Assembly (NCBI GenBank): GCA_013399855.1
Contig: VXAY01002115.1
Span: 1,585,630 to 1,649,629 of the forward strand
Length of the DNA stretch: 64,000 bases
Direction of reading: 5' to 3'
DNA from: Oxyruncus cristatus
Taxonomy: Eukaryota; Chordata; Aves; Passeriformes; Cotingidae
A program made the position numbers and the translations under genes. Shown here in pieces: positions 36,401 to 49,100 of this stretch. Position 1 is the first letter of the stretch; every line of letters begins with the position of its first letter. The notes beneath the pieces are model-generated. The model was not told the DNA's origin and made no database searches. It saw only the letters and a list, made by a program, of their open reading frames with translations.

Positions 36401-39208
36401 CAGAAAGTGCCCAAGCTTGCAGTTTCTCCTTAAATAGCATCCTTTACTCCATCCTTTAATGCCATTCTTGGAGAAGGATTACTGCACCCACCAGTGGTCT
36501 CGGAATATCTCAGGTTCCCTTAAAAGAATATTGAAACTTCTTACAAATATCAGTATTGTTTTGGGTATTCCACAAGTTCTGCTGCTGATTGCAAGGTAAT
36601 AATTAGATTAAACTCTGACTAAAGGAAGGAATATTTTCTCCCATTCTGTGCTTTTTGTACTTAGACTGAGCATCAAATGCTCACTACTAAGCCAGTAAAC
36701 CACGCTGTGAGTACCCAAAGCTTCCTTAGTTAATTTGTGACATATTAATCTGTTTTCCATTCCAGTCCAGTCCAGGTTGCTTTGAGATGTCTCTTTTTGC
36801 CTGTCATGGTTGTTTTTCACCCTGACATACCCAGGGGCTGCTGCCCTTGTGTGCATAAATAGGCAGATAGTTAAAATATCATGATAAGATCTGTAGTTTA
36901 CATCATATATTCATTTCCAAACAGAGTACATAAAGAAGAATAAAACAAAATATTAAAATAACTGCTGTGAGGCTTTTTGTTGAGCTGGATTACGTGTGTG
37001 AATTAATCTTCTACTATTCTCTTACCATCTGTTTTTAAAATAGATGTGGCATAATCTTCCACACAAGAGAGATAATCAGTACAGTTAGTCACACACCTTC
37101 CATTCAACGGGCATTTGTGCCTCTGATTTTATAAGTTCTTTACACTTTTGGGGGAGATTTAACTCACCACATCTTGGTGGCTAGTTGCAGGGTCAAGCAA
37201 CATGTGAGGGGCTGAACAGATAAAAATGCAGTATTTAATAGCCTGCCTCAGTCAAATAATTAATTAGTTTCCGTATATTATTCCCAATGACACTGGTGTT
37301 CCATTAGTAACTCTACAAGTTGATTTTTGTTTGTAAGAATACATGATCATGTCTATATATTGTACACACCTTTGTATATAATGTCAAAATAGCAGTAGCA
37401 AAACCTTATGATCAAGAAGAAACAGATGACAGGAAATTATTCATAATTTTTAAAGCTCAAGCCCCTGGTGGTTTCTACTCTTGTAGATGCTTTTTGTCAA
37501 GAAAACAAATTTCAAACTCTTCTGGTGCCAAATGATTTTTTTAAAGGGATGATCTGAAGTAATTTGGCAATGTTGGCGTTGCACCAGGTAAATGCCCTGT
37601 TCAGTACAATACAGGCAATGCTTTAGAAGGCGTCTCTTAATTTAACAATGAAAAAGAGTTCTGTGGTTGACTGAACTAACAGACTTTTGGCCAGATGTGC
37701 ATCCCGGTGTGTAATTTCTGTGTACACACATGCACACATCCCACGTTCCACACAGGCCCCTCTGTGGGTTCACATGTCAGACCTGCAGTGCACACACAGG
37801 ATTTCACACTGTGAGCAATTCCACGGGCCACTGCAACGCCTGGGGTGTCACACACATCAGTCACCTGCGTGAGCATCACCCTCAAACACGGCTAAGCCAA
37901 AATGAGGGCAGGTGATTTCGGTTTAGAGAGTCATCTGTCATGAATTCACTGCTCAGTTTTATTCCAACAGAGCATTTTTAACTGGATGGCAGACATTTAA
38001 ACTATAAAATCTAAATCTGTTCTAATATTCATGTCATCTGCCCTTTAAAAGTTCTTGGCTATTTGAAACCAGAAGCTGGAACAGGTCAGCTTTGGCAGGA
38101 GTAAAGAACAGAACAAACAAAGGTGTTTTCATTCAACTCTCTCTTGGCCTTTCTTAAAAATGGAGTATTGTGGGCTGGTGTCTATTTAAACAAAAAACAG
38201 CGACTTTAATCTCTGTCCCTCACCAACCTGTCTCTGCTTTATTTTTAATGGCAATAGTGTGAAACATCTGTAATTAAAAAAGGATTATTGCATACAAATC
38301 CTGTAAAGCTCTTTCAACACCCTGTCCCAGCACCGTGACCAGTTGTCCTCTATTGCCTGTTACAGAGGGACTGTAAACATCAGCAGAGGAATGGTTTGCA
38401 GTTTACTGTGTAAGTCAGAATAAACTCTCTTTTAATACTGACTTACTGTTACTCTCACTTGCTTTTAAGGAGGAATTATATCTTTCTTCTCACTGTTCTC
38501 TCTTTTCCTGCTGCTGGATACTCTCCAAAAATGGCATCAGCATCAGCTTTTTCTGTGTACAAAGTCCAGTATTAATATTGTACTCGTTAGTCAGAAGTCA
38601 TTAATTACTGTTCCTGTAAAATGTGAGGAGCAGAGGCTTGGGATCAGAGCAGAAAGGGTGGCTAACTGCTCCTTGCAATGCCAGCCACCAGGATAACTGG
38701 AAGAGAATGCTGGTTGTGTCAGCTTGGTAAGAGCTCCCCAAATTTAGTGTCACACAGAGATGTGCAACAAGGGTGCGCTCAGGGGGTCATCTGAGACTGC
38801 TAATGACTGGTCAGCAGAAAGGGAAGACAATCTACCTTTGAAAGATGGGATTTGGACTAAATCTGTCATGTCAAGTGTCCAAAGCTGAAACAGAATCTCC
38901 CTATAAATTCAGGGATCACCCCAAGTTCATATGAAAGGCTATGATACAGTTGCTTTCATGTTCAAAGCAGAACTGAATCCCACTGCAAGTACCAGTCCTG
39001 GATGTTACCAGTTCATTGGAAGTGCACAAAAAGTTCTGCATGTTGGAATACAGAATAAGAGGAATGGCTTGAGCCAGGCCCATTTTTATTTATTTTATAT
39101 TTATATTATTAATTTATGTTCATTTCTCGTTGTTGAAGCTAATGGAGTAGCACTCCATTTCCTTGATGGTGTAGAGGTAATTATGCTTCGATTCTTTCCG
39201 TCTGAAAG

Positions 39209-39426
39209 GTTCTTCTCTGGCCAATGGAAGCTTGAATCTGCACAGCACTGTGAAAAGGAAACTAGATGGGGAGAAGGATTATGTCTTCGATAAGAGACTG
39301 AGATACAGCGTGAGACAAAACGAAAGTAACTGCCGGTTCAGGGACATTGTGGTGCGGAAAGAAGAGGGTTTCACACATATTTTGCTGTCAAGTCAGACTT
39401 CAGAGAACAATGCACTGACCCCAGAG
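39209..39426 (+). CDS. CDYL2: CDYL2 exon 3: linker into crotonase-like domain
   Basis: The first two bases (GT) complete the glycine codon begun by the last base of exon 2. The join reads NGIG-SSLANGSLNLHS and then VKRKLDGEKDYVFDKRLRYS, a conserved CDYL2 linker with a second basic cluster. The exon then enters the C-terminal crotonase-fold domain (CRFRDIVVRKEEGFTHILLS), whose first beta strands begin about residue 250. It ends at NNALTPE, about residue 279. The acceptor is tctgaaag before 39209, and the donor is a consensus gtaagt at 39427. The length is 218 nt, entering in phase 1 and leaving in phase 0. An apparent start at 39232 is a TTG leucine codon inside the exon, not a start. The intron joins and the match to the CDYL2 linker make this call secure. 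Confidence 0.97.
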
Positions 39427-42400
39427 GTAAGTGTGCAGCCCTAAAAACCAAAGAAAGCCATCCTAAAGTGTGGGTTATCTTGGAAACACTGCAACTGAAC
39501 TCGATTAGAGATTAGATAGAATTCTATGATTTTAGGTACTTTTTTCCCTAATTGATGATCTTAGAAAAACAAATGCAGAGTTCAGACATATCTAAGTTTG
39601 TCACACTAGGGATTCCTATTACAAAGAATTCAGTGGAAATAGGATTTTAATTCACATGTCTGAAAACGAAAATTAGAAGTAAAGAATGGCAGAATCAGTA
39701 TCTCCAGGGGGGAGTTGTGTGCAGCAGCTTTGCACACGTTGAAGTTACTGATATTTCCTATCCTTGGGAGAAATCTGGTCTTTTCCATTTTACTAATTGA
39801 AATAGTGCTCCAGTTGTTGCATACAGAGGATTCCAGGCCATATCCTGAGACAGTCGTTCTAAATTCTGCCTTGATCCCTAATTACTTTTTCTCTGAATCG
39901 CTGTATGAGTCCTTACTGATGGACTCTACCAACTGGGGGCTCAATCCTCAGCTGAATTGCAGAAAGTCTTACAACATATAAAAGATATTAAAGAATTCCC
40001 TTCTTCCAAACATTATACACTTAGGGTCAGACTCAGACTTGTAGATTGTACTCTCCCAGTACACACATGGATCACTGGGAGGGCTGAGCAGCTTTTCCTT
40101 TCATTCCCTGTGATCCCAGAGCAGTGAGCCATGGTGCCCTGCTGTGCCAGCCCCATGTCAGAAGAACAGGGGTGTCCATAAATGCCTGTGTCAGGATGTG
40201 TGTCCTGCAGAGAAGGGAACATGCCTGAGTGCTGTTCCCCATGGCCAGTAATGAGTATATGAGGTATCAGTTTGAGCACCACCTGAGCGAAGAGCAGTTT
40301 GTGGCTCTGAGGAATCATTTTATTCAATAAGAAACTGATGGGTCCAAATTTGACTCACCTTCCCAAAGGCCCATGTACAAATGGACATTCATTCTTTTAA
40401 CTGTTTTGTATCATTCAGTGTATTACTGTTAAAACTGATGGTACGTACATTTATCACACCTATAATATTTAATATTTACAAGGACTATCTTGGTCATTAT
40501 CACAGAACATCAAACACTTGCTTTTAATAGTAATTCCTTAAAATGCATTAGATTGCATCAAATCCATCATTCCATCCCTGTCTTAATTAGCACTAATTGA
40601 CACTGAAGGGCCTGAGAAAGTACGAAATCCAGGGCTGTGTTCATGCTGAACAGACATACCTTTACGTCGCTGGCTGTGCTGTTCTGCAACAGCAGTGCTC
40701 AAATGCTCTAACCAGGGGATTAATCCAGGCTCTTCAGATCTGCCAAACCAATCCATTTCATCCTTTGAAAGTTGTCAATATGCTGGGAACTCACCTGTGT
40801 GGAAGAATAAATGATGAGCATGTAATAGTCCTGTCCCCGCATCACCGGCGTGGACTATTCCCAGACCCTTTATTGAAGTTCACTTGAAAAGCAAGAAATG
40901 CATTTTAGGAAACTGCATTACTGGCCAGGAGCTGGATGGGCAGGAATTAGTGAGTTCTCCACATGGAGCTTGCCTGTTTAAACCCCATCCAGGCCCAGAG
41001 CAAGCCCAGGCTCTTGCCCTCAGAAGGCTCATGGCTACAAACATGAAAAGGCTTCTTTGGCCGCAGTCCAGGCTGCTGCCCAGGATCATTCACACCACAA
41101 AATCCAGCAGCCCCAGGACTGGCAACTCCATAGCCTTGCTGGCAATTACAGCAGAAATCCAAGGGACTGAAAGCAGGAATATGTTGATGCCTTGTCCCTG
41201 CATTTTGTTACCCACAGCCACAGATGGGACAAACTGACAGTGTTTTAGGGAGGTTCAGAACATTTTTGGTTTTGATGCCTTTTATCACCAGTGAACAGAA
41301 AGTGCAAAAATACAATTCCTACAAAATGAAGAAAGTGTGTCTCGTTTTGGGTAAAGAAATGCAAACTTCCAGCTTTATTAGACATTCAGTAAATTATGTT
41401 TGCCAAATAGTAAATGAATTATTTACTGAGAGCAGCTCTACTTGATGTGGTTAAATAGTGCTGTGGTTATTCTGGGCCATCGATGTTAAGGAAAAAAGAA
41501 AAGGTGTGCACTGCAAACAATCATTTCAAAATTAAGGACTTTTTATAAAGTCCCTCTCACCCCTCACCAGCCCTTGTTGCTTTATCATAATCTTCAGGTA
41601 AAGTTTAATAGCTGTGTTCAACCACTGGCCTTTGCTATTTATGCCAATTTAATTAAAATAAAAAAAGAACTTATGTATATATTAAAAAAAAAAAATGAAA
41701 AAGAACAATGAAAGCCTAGAGAAGTCTACCTGAATCCCTTCATCCCATGTTTTTGGTAACCCCATTTGTGCAGGTGATTTTAACATGAAATGTGCCAGTG
41801 CTCCTTCCAGCAGCTTTTGCACTGATTGAAGTTGGCTCAGGGCCACTCCAGTAATTGAGTTTTTTCTGCAAAAAATGTTCAGGGCACTATAGAAATTCCT
41901 TCTTTTTTTTTTTTTTTACAAGACCTTATAAAACTTCCAAGGCAGTGTCATGAAACAGCCCAGCTTGTTTCTATTCCAGTAGCTTAGACTTTCTACTTTC
42001 GAAAATTCGGTTTGAAAATCCATTTTGAAAGTCCATTTTTAAAACACATATGTGCAATATTTCTTCATTATAAATTCCATGAGGGCATTTTCTCTCCTGG
42101 GTCTTCTGCTGCTTCTGTTGTTTGTTCTCCAGTGCTGCTGCTGCTGTTTTAACTCAGCACATCTCAAGAATCCAAATTCTGTTTCAGACTAAACGGACCC
42201 ATCTGCTGGTTTTCCTTAACACTATTAACAGAGCTGGGAGTTCATATTCCCCTGAATTCAAAGCAAAACATTCCCTAAACAGGCAGTGTTTCCATTGCAG
42301 ACTGACAGAACTACCTCAAGTACCTTCTCAGACACAAGAACCAGGTTTCACATTTCCAGCCATGGGAATGAAAGAGTTTGAAGTAGCACCTGGTGTATTT

Positions 42401-45400
42401 TAGAGCACTGCTTGGCCTTCACTTTTCCTTTACTTACAACTTTTCCTAACTTGATAATAATAAATAACAAGTTTGTCTGTGGTTTTCTGCCATACAAGAA
42501 CAAATGGTGGGTTTGGGCCACTGCTTGTCCCTGCAGCTTTGGAGATTCCCCAGTCCCTGAGGTACCAAAGAGAAAGGACTCAGAATCTGCACAGAGTCAG
42601 TAACACAAAGTGTATTTATGTAAAAAGGCACAAGTGTAGGAGGTTCTAAAAACAATTGAATGGCTTTAAAACTTGGTTTTACTGACGTATTTACAGAATA
42701 TTTACCTTTAAGAGTATCACAGTGAGTCACTCAGAGGTTCAGAGAAGTTAACTTTTTAAACTAATAACTCCTCTTTATGTGAACAAGAGACTCCTGTTCA
42801 AGATACTTTGTGTAATTACAGTGATAAATTCCCAGCTCTTTGATTTTCCCAATGTAAGCAACATGGAAAGCAAAGGGCACCAAATGCCTTTTGAAACTTC
42901 CTCCGGCCAGTGAAAGGCATTAAAATAAGTTCTTGGAAGTTTAATGAAGTTTTTAACTGTATTATGTTTATTTTGCAATATAAGGTGTCCTGTTCAAGGA
43001 CTAACCAGTTTATTTTCCTGACAGGATTAAAAATATAAGCAACTGCTGAGAAAGTGATAATTTTATTATATATTTGGGTTTCAGTAAAACAGTAAGTGAA
43101 GCACTAGGCCTGGTCTAAATTTATAATCCATTCAATTATCATAACCTAAATAACTGGCCCATACTGCTCTGTAAATACTTCCTCAGAAATTTTCATCAAA
43201 TGCATTCAAATAGAAATACTGACCCCAGAACTGGAAATTACCTAAAAGACCATAAAAAAGCTAATTAATAAAAGCATGGAACTGGAGAATACTGCTAAGG
43301 AGCTCTGGAAATAGTAGTATTAGATCTGGTCCACTAGAGAAAATAAAATTTAATTGGACAAATGCAACAGTTATACCAAAATGGAGAAAGGTTTAAGGAC
43401 TATGGAAGAGAGAAAAAAATAAAGAATCTGACAAAGAAATGTAACTAAAGACACGTTGTATCTCTGTGTTTGAGAATAAATCCACCACTGCATAAAACAG
43501 AAATTTGTGCATAAAAAAATTTTGTAGAGAGCAGTGCTGGACTCAAATGATACTTACTTTACAATACTGCAGTTTAGTACACAGTTCTGCAACCCTGCAG
43601 ACAAATGAGCTTTTTTATTGTTATTTTATTGTTTGTAGCTTTTGTGTAATCATAGAAACATCTGCAGGGAAATACCCAGAGCAGAGAATCCCTGAGGAAA
43701 GCCGTGGTGCCAAGGCTGCTGGAACCAGGCTGAGTGACAAGGTGACCAGGGAATTTTGGCACGACCAAAGGAATCATGGCATAGAGCAGGAGTGAGAACT
43801 GACCTGGCTGCCACTGCCAGATTCCACTGAGCCTCCCAGTACCTCAGGATGATAAAGTTCATGATAAACTTGCAGCTATTTTAAAAAGACCATCCTTTCT
43901 GGAGCCTGAAAATATTGATACAAGAATGGGTTCCTGGGTTTTTTTGCTAGAAACTACTGGAGCAGTGAAACTAAGTTTCCCCTCCTGCTCAAAACTACAG
44001 ACCAAAGCTTTCCCATTTTTGACCATTCTGAGAAATGGATTCCTGGTAATGGACTTTGAATGTCACTCACTCCATAACACTGAAAAAACAGCATTCTTCT
44101 ATCACTGTTGTTTGACCTCTGCTCCAAAGTTTGGATGGCTTTTAGGTGGCTTTAGGCATCCAAATCAGTGAGGGCTGAGATAAAAAAGAGGCAGGTTTGT
44201 AATGGTAATTCATGATGTGCGTGAAGGGCAGCACTGGTGACAGCAGAAGGATGGCACAGATGCAAACACCTCTGAAGGAAGGGCCATAGCAAAGAAATTT
44301 GCTGACTGGGGTATCATGGCATCATATTTAATGTATAGGAAAATGCCTGACTGGTATTCCCTGATACCATTTATACATCCACCCTAAGAAAGAGCAGATT
44401 TTGAGAACTTCCAAAATAAATTAAGAGGGTAACCTTGCATTCACATGGAACTAGAAAAATGAAAATACACCATCTTTTTTAACACCTACCACCTTCTAAA
44501 GTGTTAGGGGTTTTTTCCCCTTTGTTTCCCCATTCCCTGTGCAGCGTTGCTGTGTTTCTCCCAGCTGAGGGCTGAGGTGGCCTCTGAGACTCTCAGAATG
44601 AACAGCGCTCCCGAAATCACTGGTGACATTTTTGTACCTGCATAAGAATTTCATATCAACTTCCAAATTCTGCTGCTTTTAATTACTTCACTTCCACCCA
44701 CTGTCACACGCTCGGTATTACAGGCGTTCTGAAGAGCACTTGTAGAAGTGAGGCATCTAAAAGTTCACCACCTGCTCCTCTCATGGCCCAGGCCCAGTAA
44801 CACTCATTTTCACACGAACCCATAGGGAAAGCAGCACAATCCACAGGATTTCTAATAAAAGCCTACCTAGAATGGCATCAACAAAACAAAGGTGTTTAGG
44901 GACATTGCTTAAACCAGGTACTTCAGAGACCAGAAGGATCCTGGGAAACAGAAAGCAGTGAACAGAAATAATCACAGGCTAAAAAGCTTGGTTTTCTCTC
45001 ATACGGAACCTATATTTAAATCTCTAGCCACATTTAGCTTTCTCTTACCTAAATTCACACCAACAGCAAATCTTTCAGTGCAAAAGACAACAATTTGGCT
45101 CAACAGGACCCTGTCTGTAGGAAATATTCTGACACATGAATGTGATTAACACAGGAGGTGTCACACAATGAAGTCTTGGCCCTGGCAGTGAGGAGCAAAG
45201 CACTGAAAAGAAGAGGGGGCTGAAGTGAGTGACAGTTCACAAACGACGCTCAGTTGGGACCAAACAAGAAGTTACCCACCAGGAGTTTATGAAATAATAT
45301 TTCCTTTTAAAAACCATTAGAAAACAATTCTCTGCTCGGGTGAAAGGCCATTTTTCTACAATACCAGCAGCTCAACTCTATACAGATTTTGATTAGGTTT

Positions 45401-46024
45401 GATTTATGGTGCAGTTAATAACTTGATTCGGTTGTGAAACAGAGTCAAAATATCTCTCTTTCGAGGGACTTTTTTGCTCAAACTTCTGTAGACTGTAACA
45501 ATGTCACTGAGCAGAGAAAAATGGATAATATATTTGTTATGTTGCTGTATATGATGTCCTCTTGTCCTGCTTTGCTCTGATTGAAGTCACGTAAAACCAA
45601 GGCAAACCCCTGAAAAGGGGTTTCTAGATTTTGCTTCCAACATGTGGAGGGTACCAACAGGCTATTGCTGTGATAACCATGTTCCTGAGGATGCAGTGAT
45701 GGACACTGAATGTACACAGTGAAAATAAAAAGGTGATATTTGAAATTATTAAATTGCAATCAAATAGCATGAGCTGGCTAGAATTCCCCCTACAAGAAAG
45801 AGCAGCCAAGTCCCAAAACTCTTTGAGCACCAACCAAGCACTGCCAAACGACTTTGCAAACTTTCAGTGTTATCATTCTGAGTATATTAAAATGATAGAT
45901 AATTGATGTGAGTATTAACAGTGCCCAAACTTTAAGTCTCTCAAAATCAATAAGGTTTGTACAAGGAGGGGAATGATATTGCCACGGCATGCATGTCGAA
46001 TTGTTTGCTTTTCTTTATCCACAG
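39427..46024 (+). other. CDYL2: CDYL2 intron 3
   Basis: 6598 bp between gtaagt (39427) and ttatccacag (46024). It includes an A-run at 41685-41695 and a T-run at 41903-41917. A possible LINE tail remnant lies near 39510 (agaattctatgattttagg). No gene or RNA could be supported. Confidence 0.9.
41903..41917 (+). repeat. Poly(T) run
   Basis: Fifteen consecutive T in intron 3 with no recognisable element body beside it. Confidence 0.8.
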
Positions 46025-46197
46025 ATCATGAAGGAAGTTCGGAGAGCATTGTGCAATGCATCAGCTGATGACAGTAAACTCTTACTTCTCAGCGCAGTGG
46101 GAAGTGTTTTCTGTAGTGGCCTAGATTACTCATATTTAATTGGCAGGTTATCCAATGACAGAAGAAAGGAAAGCACTAGGATTGCAGAAGCTATAAG
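46025..46197 (+). CDS. CDYL2: CDYL2 exon 4: crotonase-like domain, oxyanion-hole segment
   Basis: This exon encodes about residues 280-337, starting IMKEVRRALCNASADDSKLL. It includes GSVFCSGLDYSYL, which matches the CoA-binding and first oxyanion-hole loop of the crotonase fold, and then a charged helix (SNDRRKESTRIAEAI). The acceptor is ttatccacag before 46025. The exon ends with AG, the first two bases of Arg337, which is completed by the first G of exon 5. The donor is gtgacc at 46198, which departs from the usual gtaagt or gtgagt consensus. The length is 173 nt, entering in phase 0 and leaving in phase 2. The reading frame continues only 3 nt into the intron before a TGA, which supports the stated boundary. 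Confidence 0.96.
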
Positions 46198-49100
46198 GTG
46201 ACCCAAGCTTACCTATGATCTCTAAATTATGAAATGCAGTGTGTGATTATAAAGATATTTATCAGGTCCAAAAATGTTGTATATTGACGTGTTGATTGCA
46301 TCCTAATTACAGTTCTACAAATTTGTTTAGTAAGAAGAAACTTGGACCTTTCCTTATTAGAAAAGAAAGGACATTGATTCCAGTGCTAATATCCATAGGG
46401 ATTTACTTTATTCAAATTCTCTGTATTTAATATTTCAGTCCTTCCTCCAAATTTGAATACAACTTTGTTGTTGTTTTTCCAAATTTGCTATTGATCCGTT
46501 TAATGTTCTAAAGTGGTTCCTGAAAGGCAGATACTTTACTTGTTTTAATGTTCATCATTTTAATGAATTTCAGTCCGAATGGGAATCCGTGGTTTACTCA
46601 GACTCTGTTGACATAGCAGTCTGCCACTGTATTTCAGAACCTTATTAGAAGGGTCTCCACTCTTTTTCTTAAAATTTAAATTACTTCATATATATGTAAA
46701 TGTAGTTTTATTTTTGTAACTAAAATGTGACTTTCCTCATATGTATCACATTACCTTAATAGAAACCCAGGGTTTATGACATGCAGTCTGCAAATCAATC
46801 TGCACAACACATCACCAAATATTCCATTATCCACAAGGTAGATCTTCCAGTATAAATCAACTGTTATTCCACTAAGGCCAATAGTATTTCATGTACCAGG
46901 AGAGGCTTTGGTCCCTTTTTTTCCCCCCATTTCCTACAATATTCTTCTGAGAATTTTAAAACTTTATGTGGCAATTCTATGAAGGAATATTAAAGAATTT
47001 GTTTTACATCAGATGTCTATTTTGGATATATTGGTATAACATAATATATATATAAACATAATAATAATATGACATATTAACCACCAGCTATCTTGGTTGC
47101 AACTACTGCAGATCAGTTTGGATTCTTGGCTTAAGTATTTTGAAATTCTCAAAGCAGTAATTATTTTGAAAGAATTTAAAATGTACTTCCTAAATGCAAT
47201 CAATTATGATGTGTTTTTTTAAGACCCTAGATATGCTTGAATATTATGTGGTGATACTTTAAAAAAGAGGAGCCCTTTGCAGAACACATCCTAATTTTAT
47301 TTTTTAAAGTGAGGGGGTTTTAACAATGCAGAACAAAAACAAAAGTGAGGAAGAAAATCACTCTTCTTGTTTGGAAACCCAGGTACACTCACAGTCTCCC
47401 AGAAGATACAAACATTATTTTTGTAAATAATTTGTAGTTAGGTATTGTTATATATGTTTACATTTCTCTGCACACATCTAATACACAGGTATACTTACCA
47501 ATTCAACTTTTAAATGAGTAGAAGCCAGGCTGTGATACTCAGTTTTTCCATCCTTGGACTCCCAGGACACTCCTGAAATACTGGTAGAGTGTTCTGCTCC
47601 CTGTCAAGAACGTCGGCTTCGGGCCCACTGAAAATAGATTTTTATTGTACTTCTGGAAACAATGCCCTACGTTTTCCATTTAGCACTCTCTGTGCTTTCT
47701 GTGAACAAAGGACTCAACTCATGGAAAATACACTGTAATAAGAGAAGAAAAAAAATGTCCATGGCTTTTCCAGTGGTTTGGATGTCCTGAAGCACACCAC
47801 CAGATCTCAGCCTCCCCTGCTTTACAGTGAGTTAGTTGTGTCAAAATGGAACTGAAATCTCCATGACCACGTGTTTCCACTTTCCAAAGTGTGGCTCCCA
47901 CACACCAATCACAAGTTCCAGCTGAAGTTTAAATCCCCATCCCAGGAGTGGTCCCTTCATTCCTCCCGTCGGGGTTGGCAGCCCACGGACGTGCGGCCCT
48001 GCAGCTCCTCCAGGCACTGCTCACAGATCCCTCAGCCTGAGCTGCCACCATCCATCCACATGGGTGTCCTGGAGCAGGGAAAAGCCAGACAGTCTGTACT
48101 GCAGCTGTGCAGATGTGGCCTGCAGAGCCCTGGAATCGCCAGGCTCACTGGAAGGCATTCCCAGCTCCCATCGTCAGCTGGGCACCGATACCCGGGACAC
48201 AACATGCTGGGTGTGCTCAGAGGAAAACAGACAAGGACAGCTTTGCTCACTCAGCTTCTTTATGGTCCTGGATGTATTTAGGAGCCCTGATCTGTAGCAG
48301 AGTTCTGCAAAGAACAGAGGTGTCTGAGAATCCCAAAGTGTATTCCATGGTCAACTTCCTGGATATCTTCTGGCAAAACCAAAAGCCTTCTGCATGTGAC
48401 ACTTTTTTCTGCCTTTCAGCCTCTGACTCTACTCTGCAACAACATTTACCATTTTAATCCTTTCCAAAGACTGCTTTGAATTGAAACAAGGATCTTGTAG
48501 CCCAGAAGCTCCATGAGTGAACTTATGGATTGGAAACATGGAATGGTGCCGGGTTAGGGTACAGTGACAACTCACTGGAATAAGTAACATACCAACCAGG
48601 GACACCGATCACTGGAGTGCTGGTCACTGCGGCTTCTCCAGACCAAATGCAGGCATTTGTTCCCCTCATAATCTCCCAATATTGTAGCCTTCCACTCCAT
48701 CCTGCAGGTGGCATGTTTCATACCCATGCATTTTACCCCCCTCTGTATTCCCCATCCTTCCCTCATGATAGAGGCTTGTTGTACCTTCTCAATGTCCTGT
48801 TCCACTCTCTCCCCGTCTCCAGGTCCTCCCTTCCTTGCTCACTCATAAGTTTTCCTTCAGCCCTTCCCCTCCATTGATATGTTCTGCTTTGTTCTTCCTC
48901 CCCATTATCTGTTTCCCCTCCATATCCCTAATTGCTTTTCCATATTCCCTTCCAGTCCCGTTTATCACCACGATTCCCGCTTTTCTCCAAACACTGTTTT
49001 TATCGGTCTCCACTTGGTCCTCAGATCTTCTGCCACCATTTATCCTTAGCGTGCTTTCTTTTTACCTGTCATTCATCACAGCCCTGTTCCCAGTCCTGCT

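Larger units (their letters stand above)
31024..39208 (+). other. CDYL2: CDYL2 intron 2
   Basis: 8185 bp between gtatgt (31024) and tctgaaag (39208). It holds an ancient CR1/L3-like reverse-transcriptase relic (32320-32680), a possible CR1/L3 3' end (36140-36400), a short (GT)n run at 32006-32020 and a CA-rich stretch at 37727-37870. The rest is plain AT-rich sequence with no gene that I can support. Confidence 0.9.

Noticed and set aside
39505..39535. agaattctatgattttagg as a CR1 3' end
   Set aside because: Only the terminal phrase matches and no element body precedes it, so it is too short to call.
44505..44522. G-run, T-run, C-run hairpin resembling a bacterial terminator
   Set aside because: This is vertebrate intronic DNA, so rho-independent termination does not apply; the stem is only about 4 bp.
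47871..48281. 136-codon + strand open frame in intron 4
   Set aside because: No likeness to a protein family; it lies inside an intron between confirmed CDYL2 exons and is overlapped by several other chance frames.
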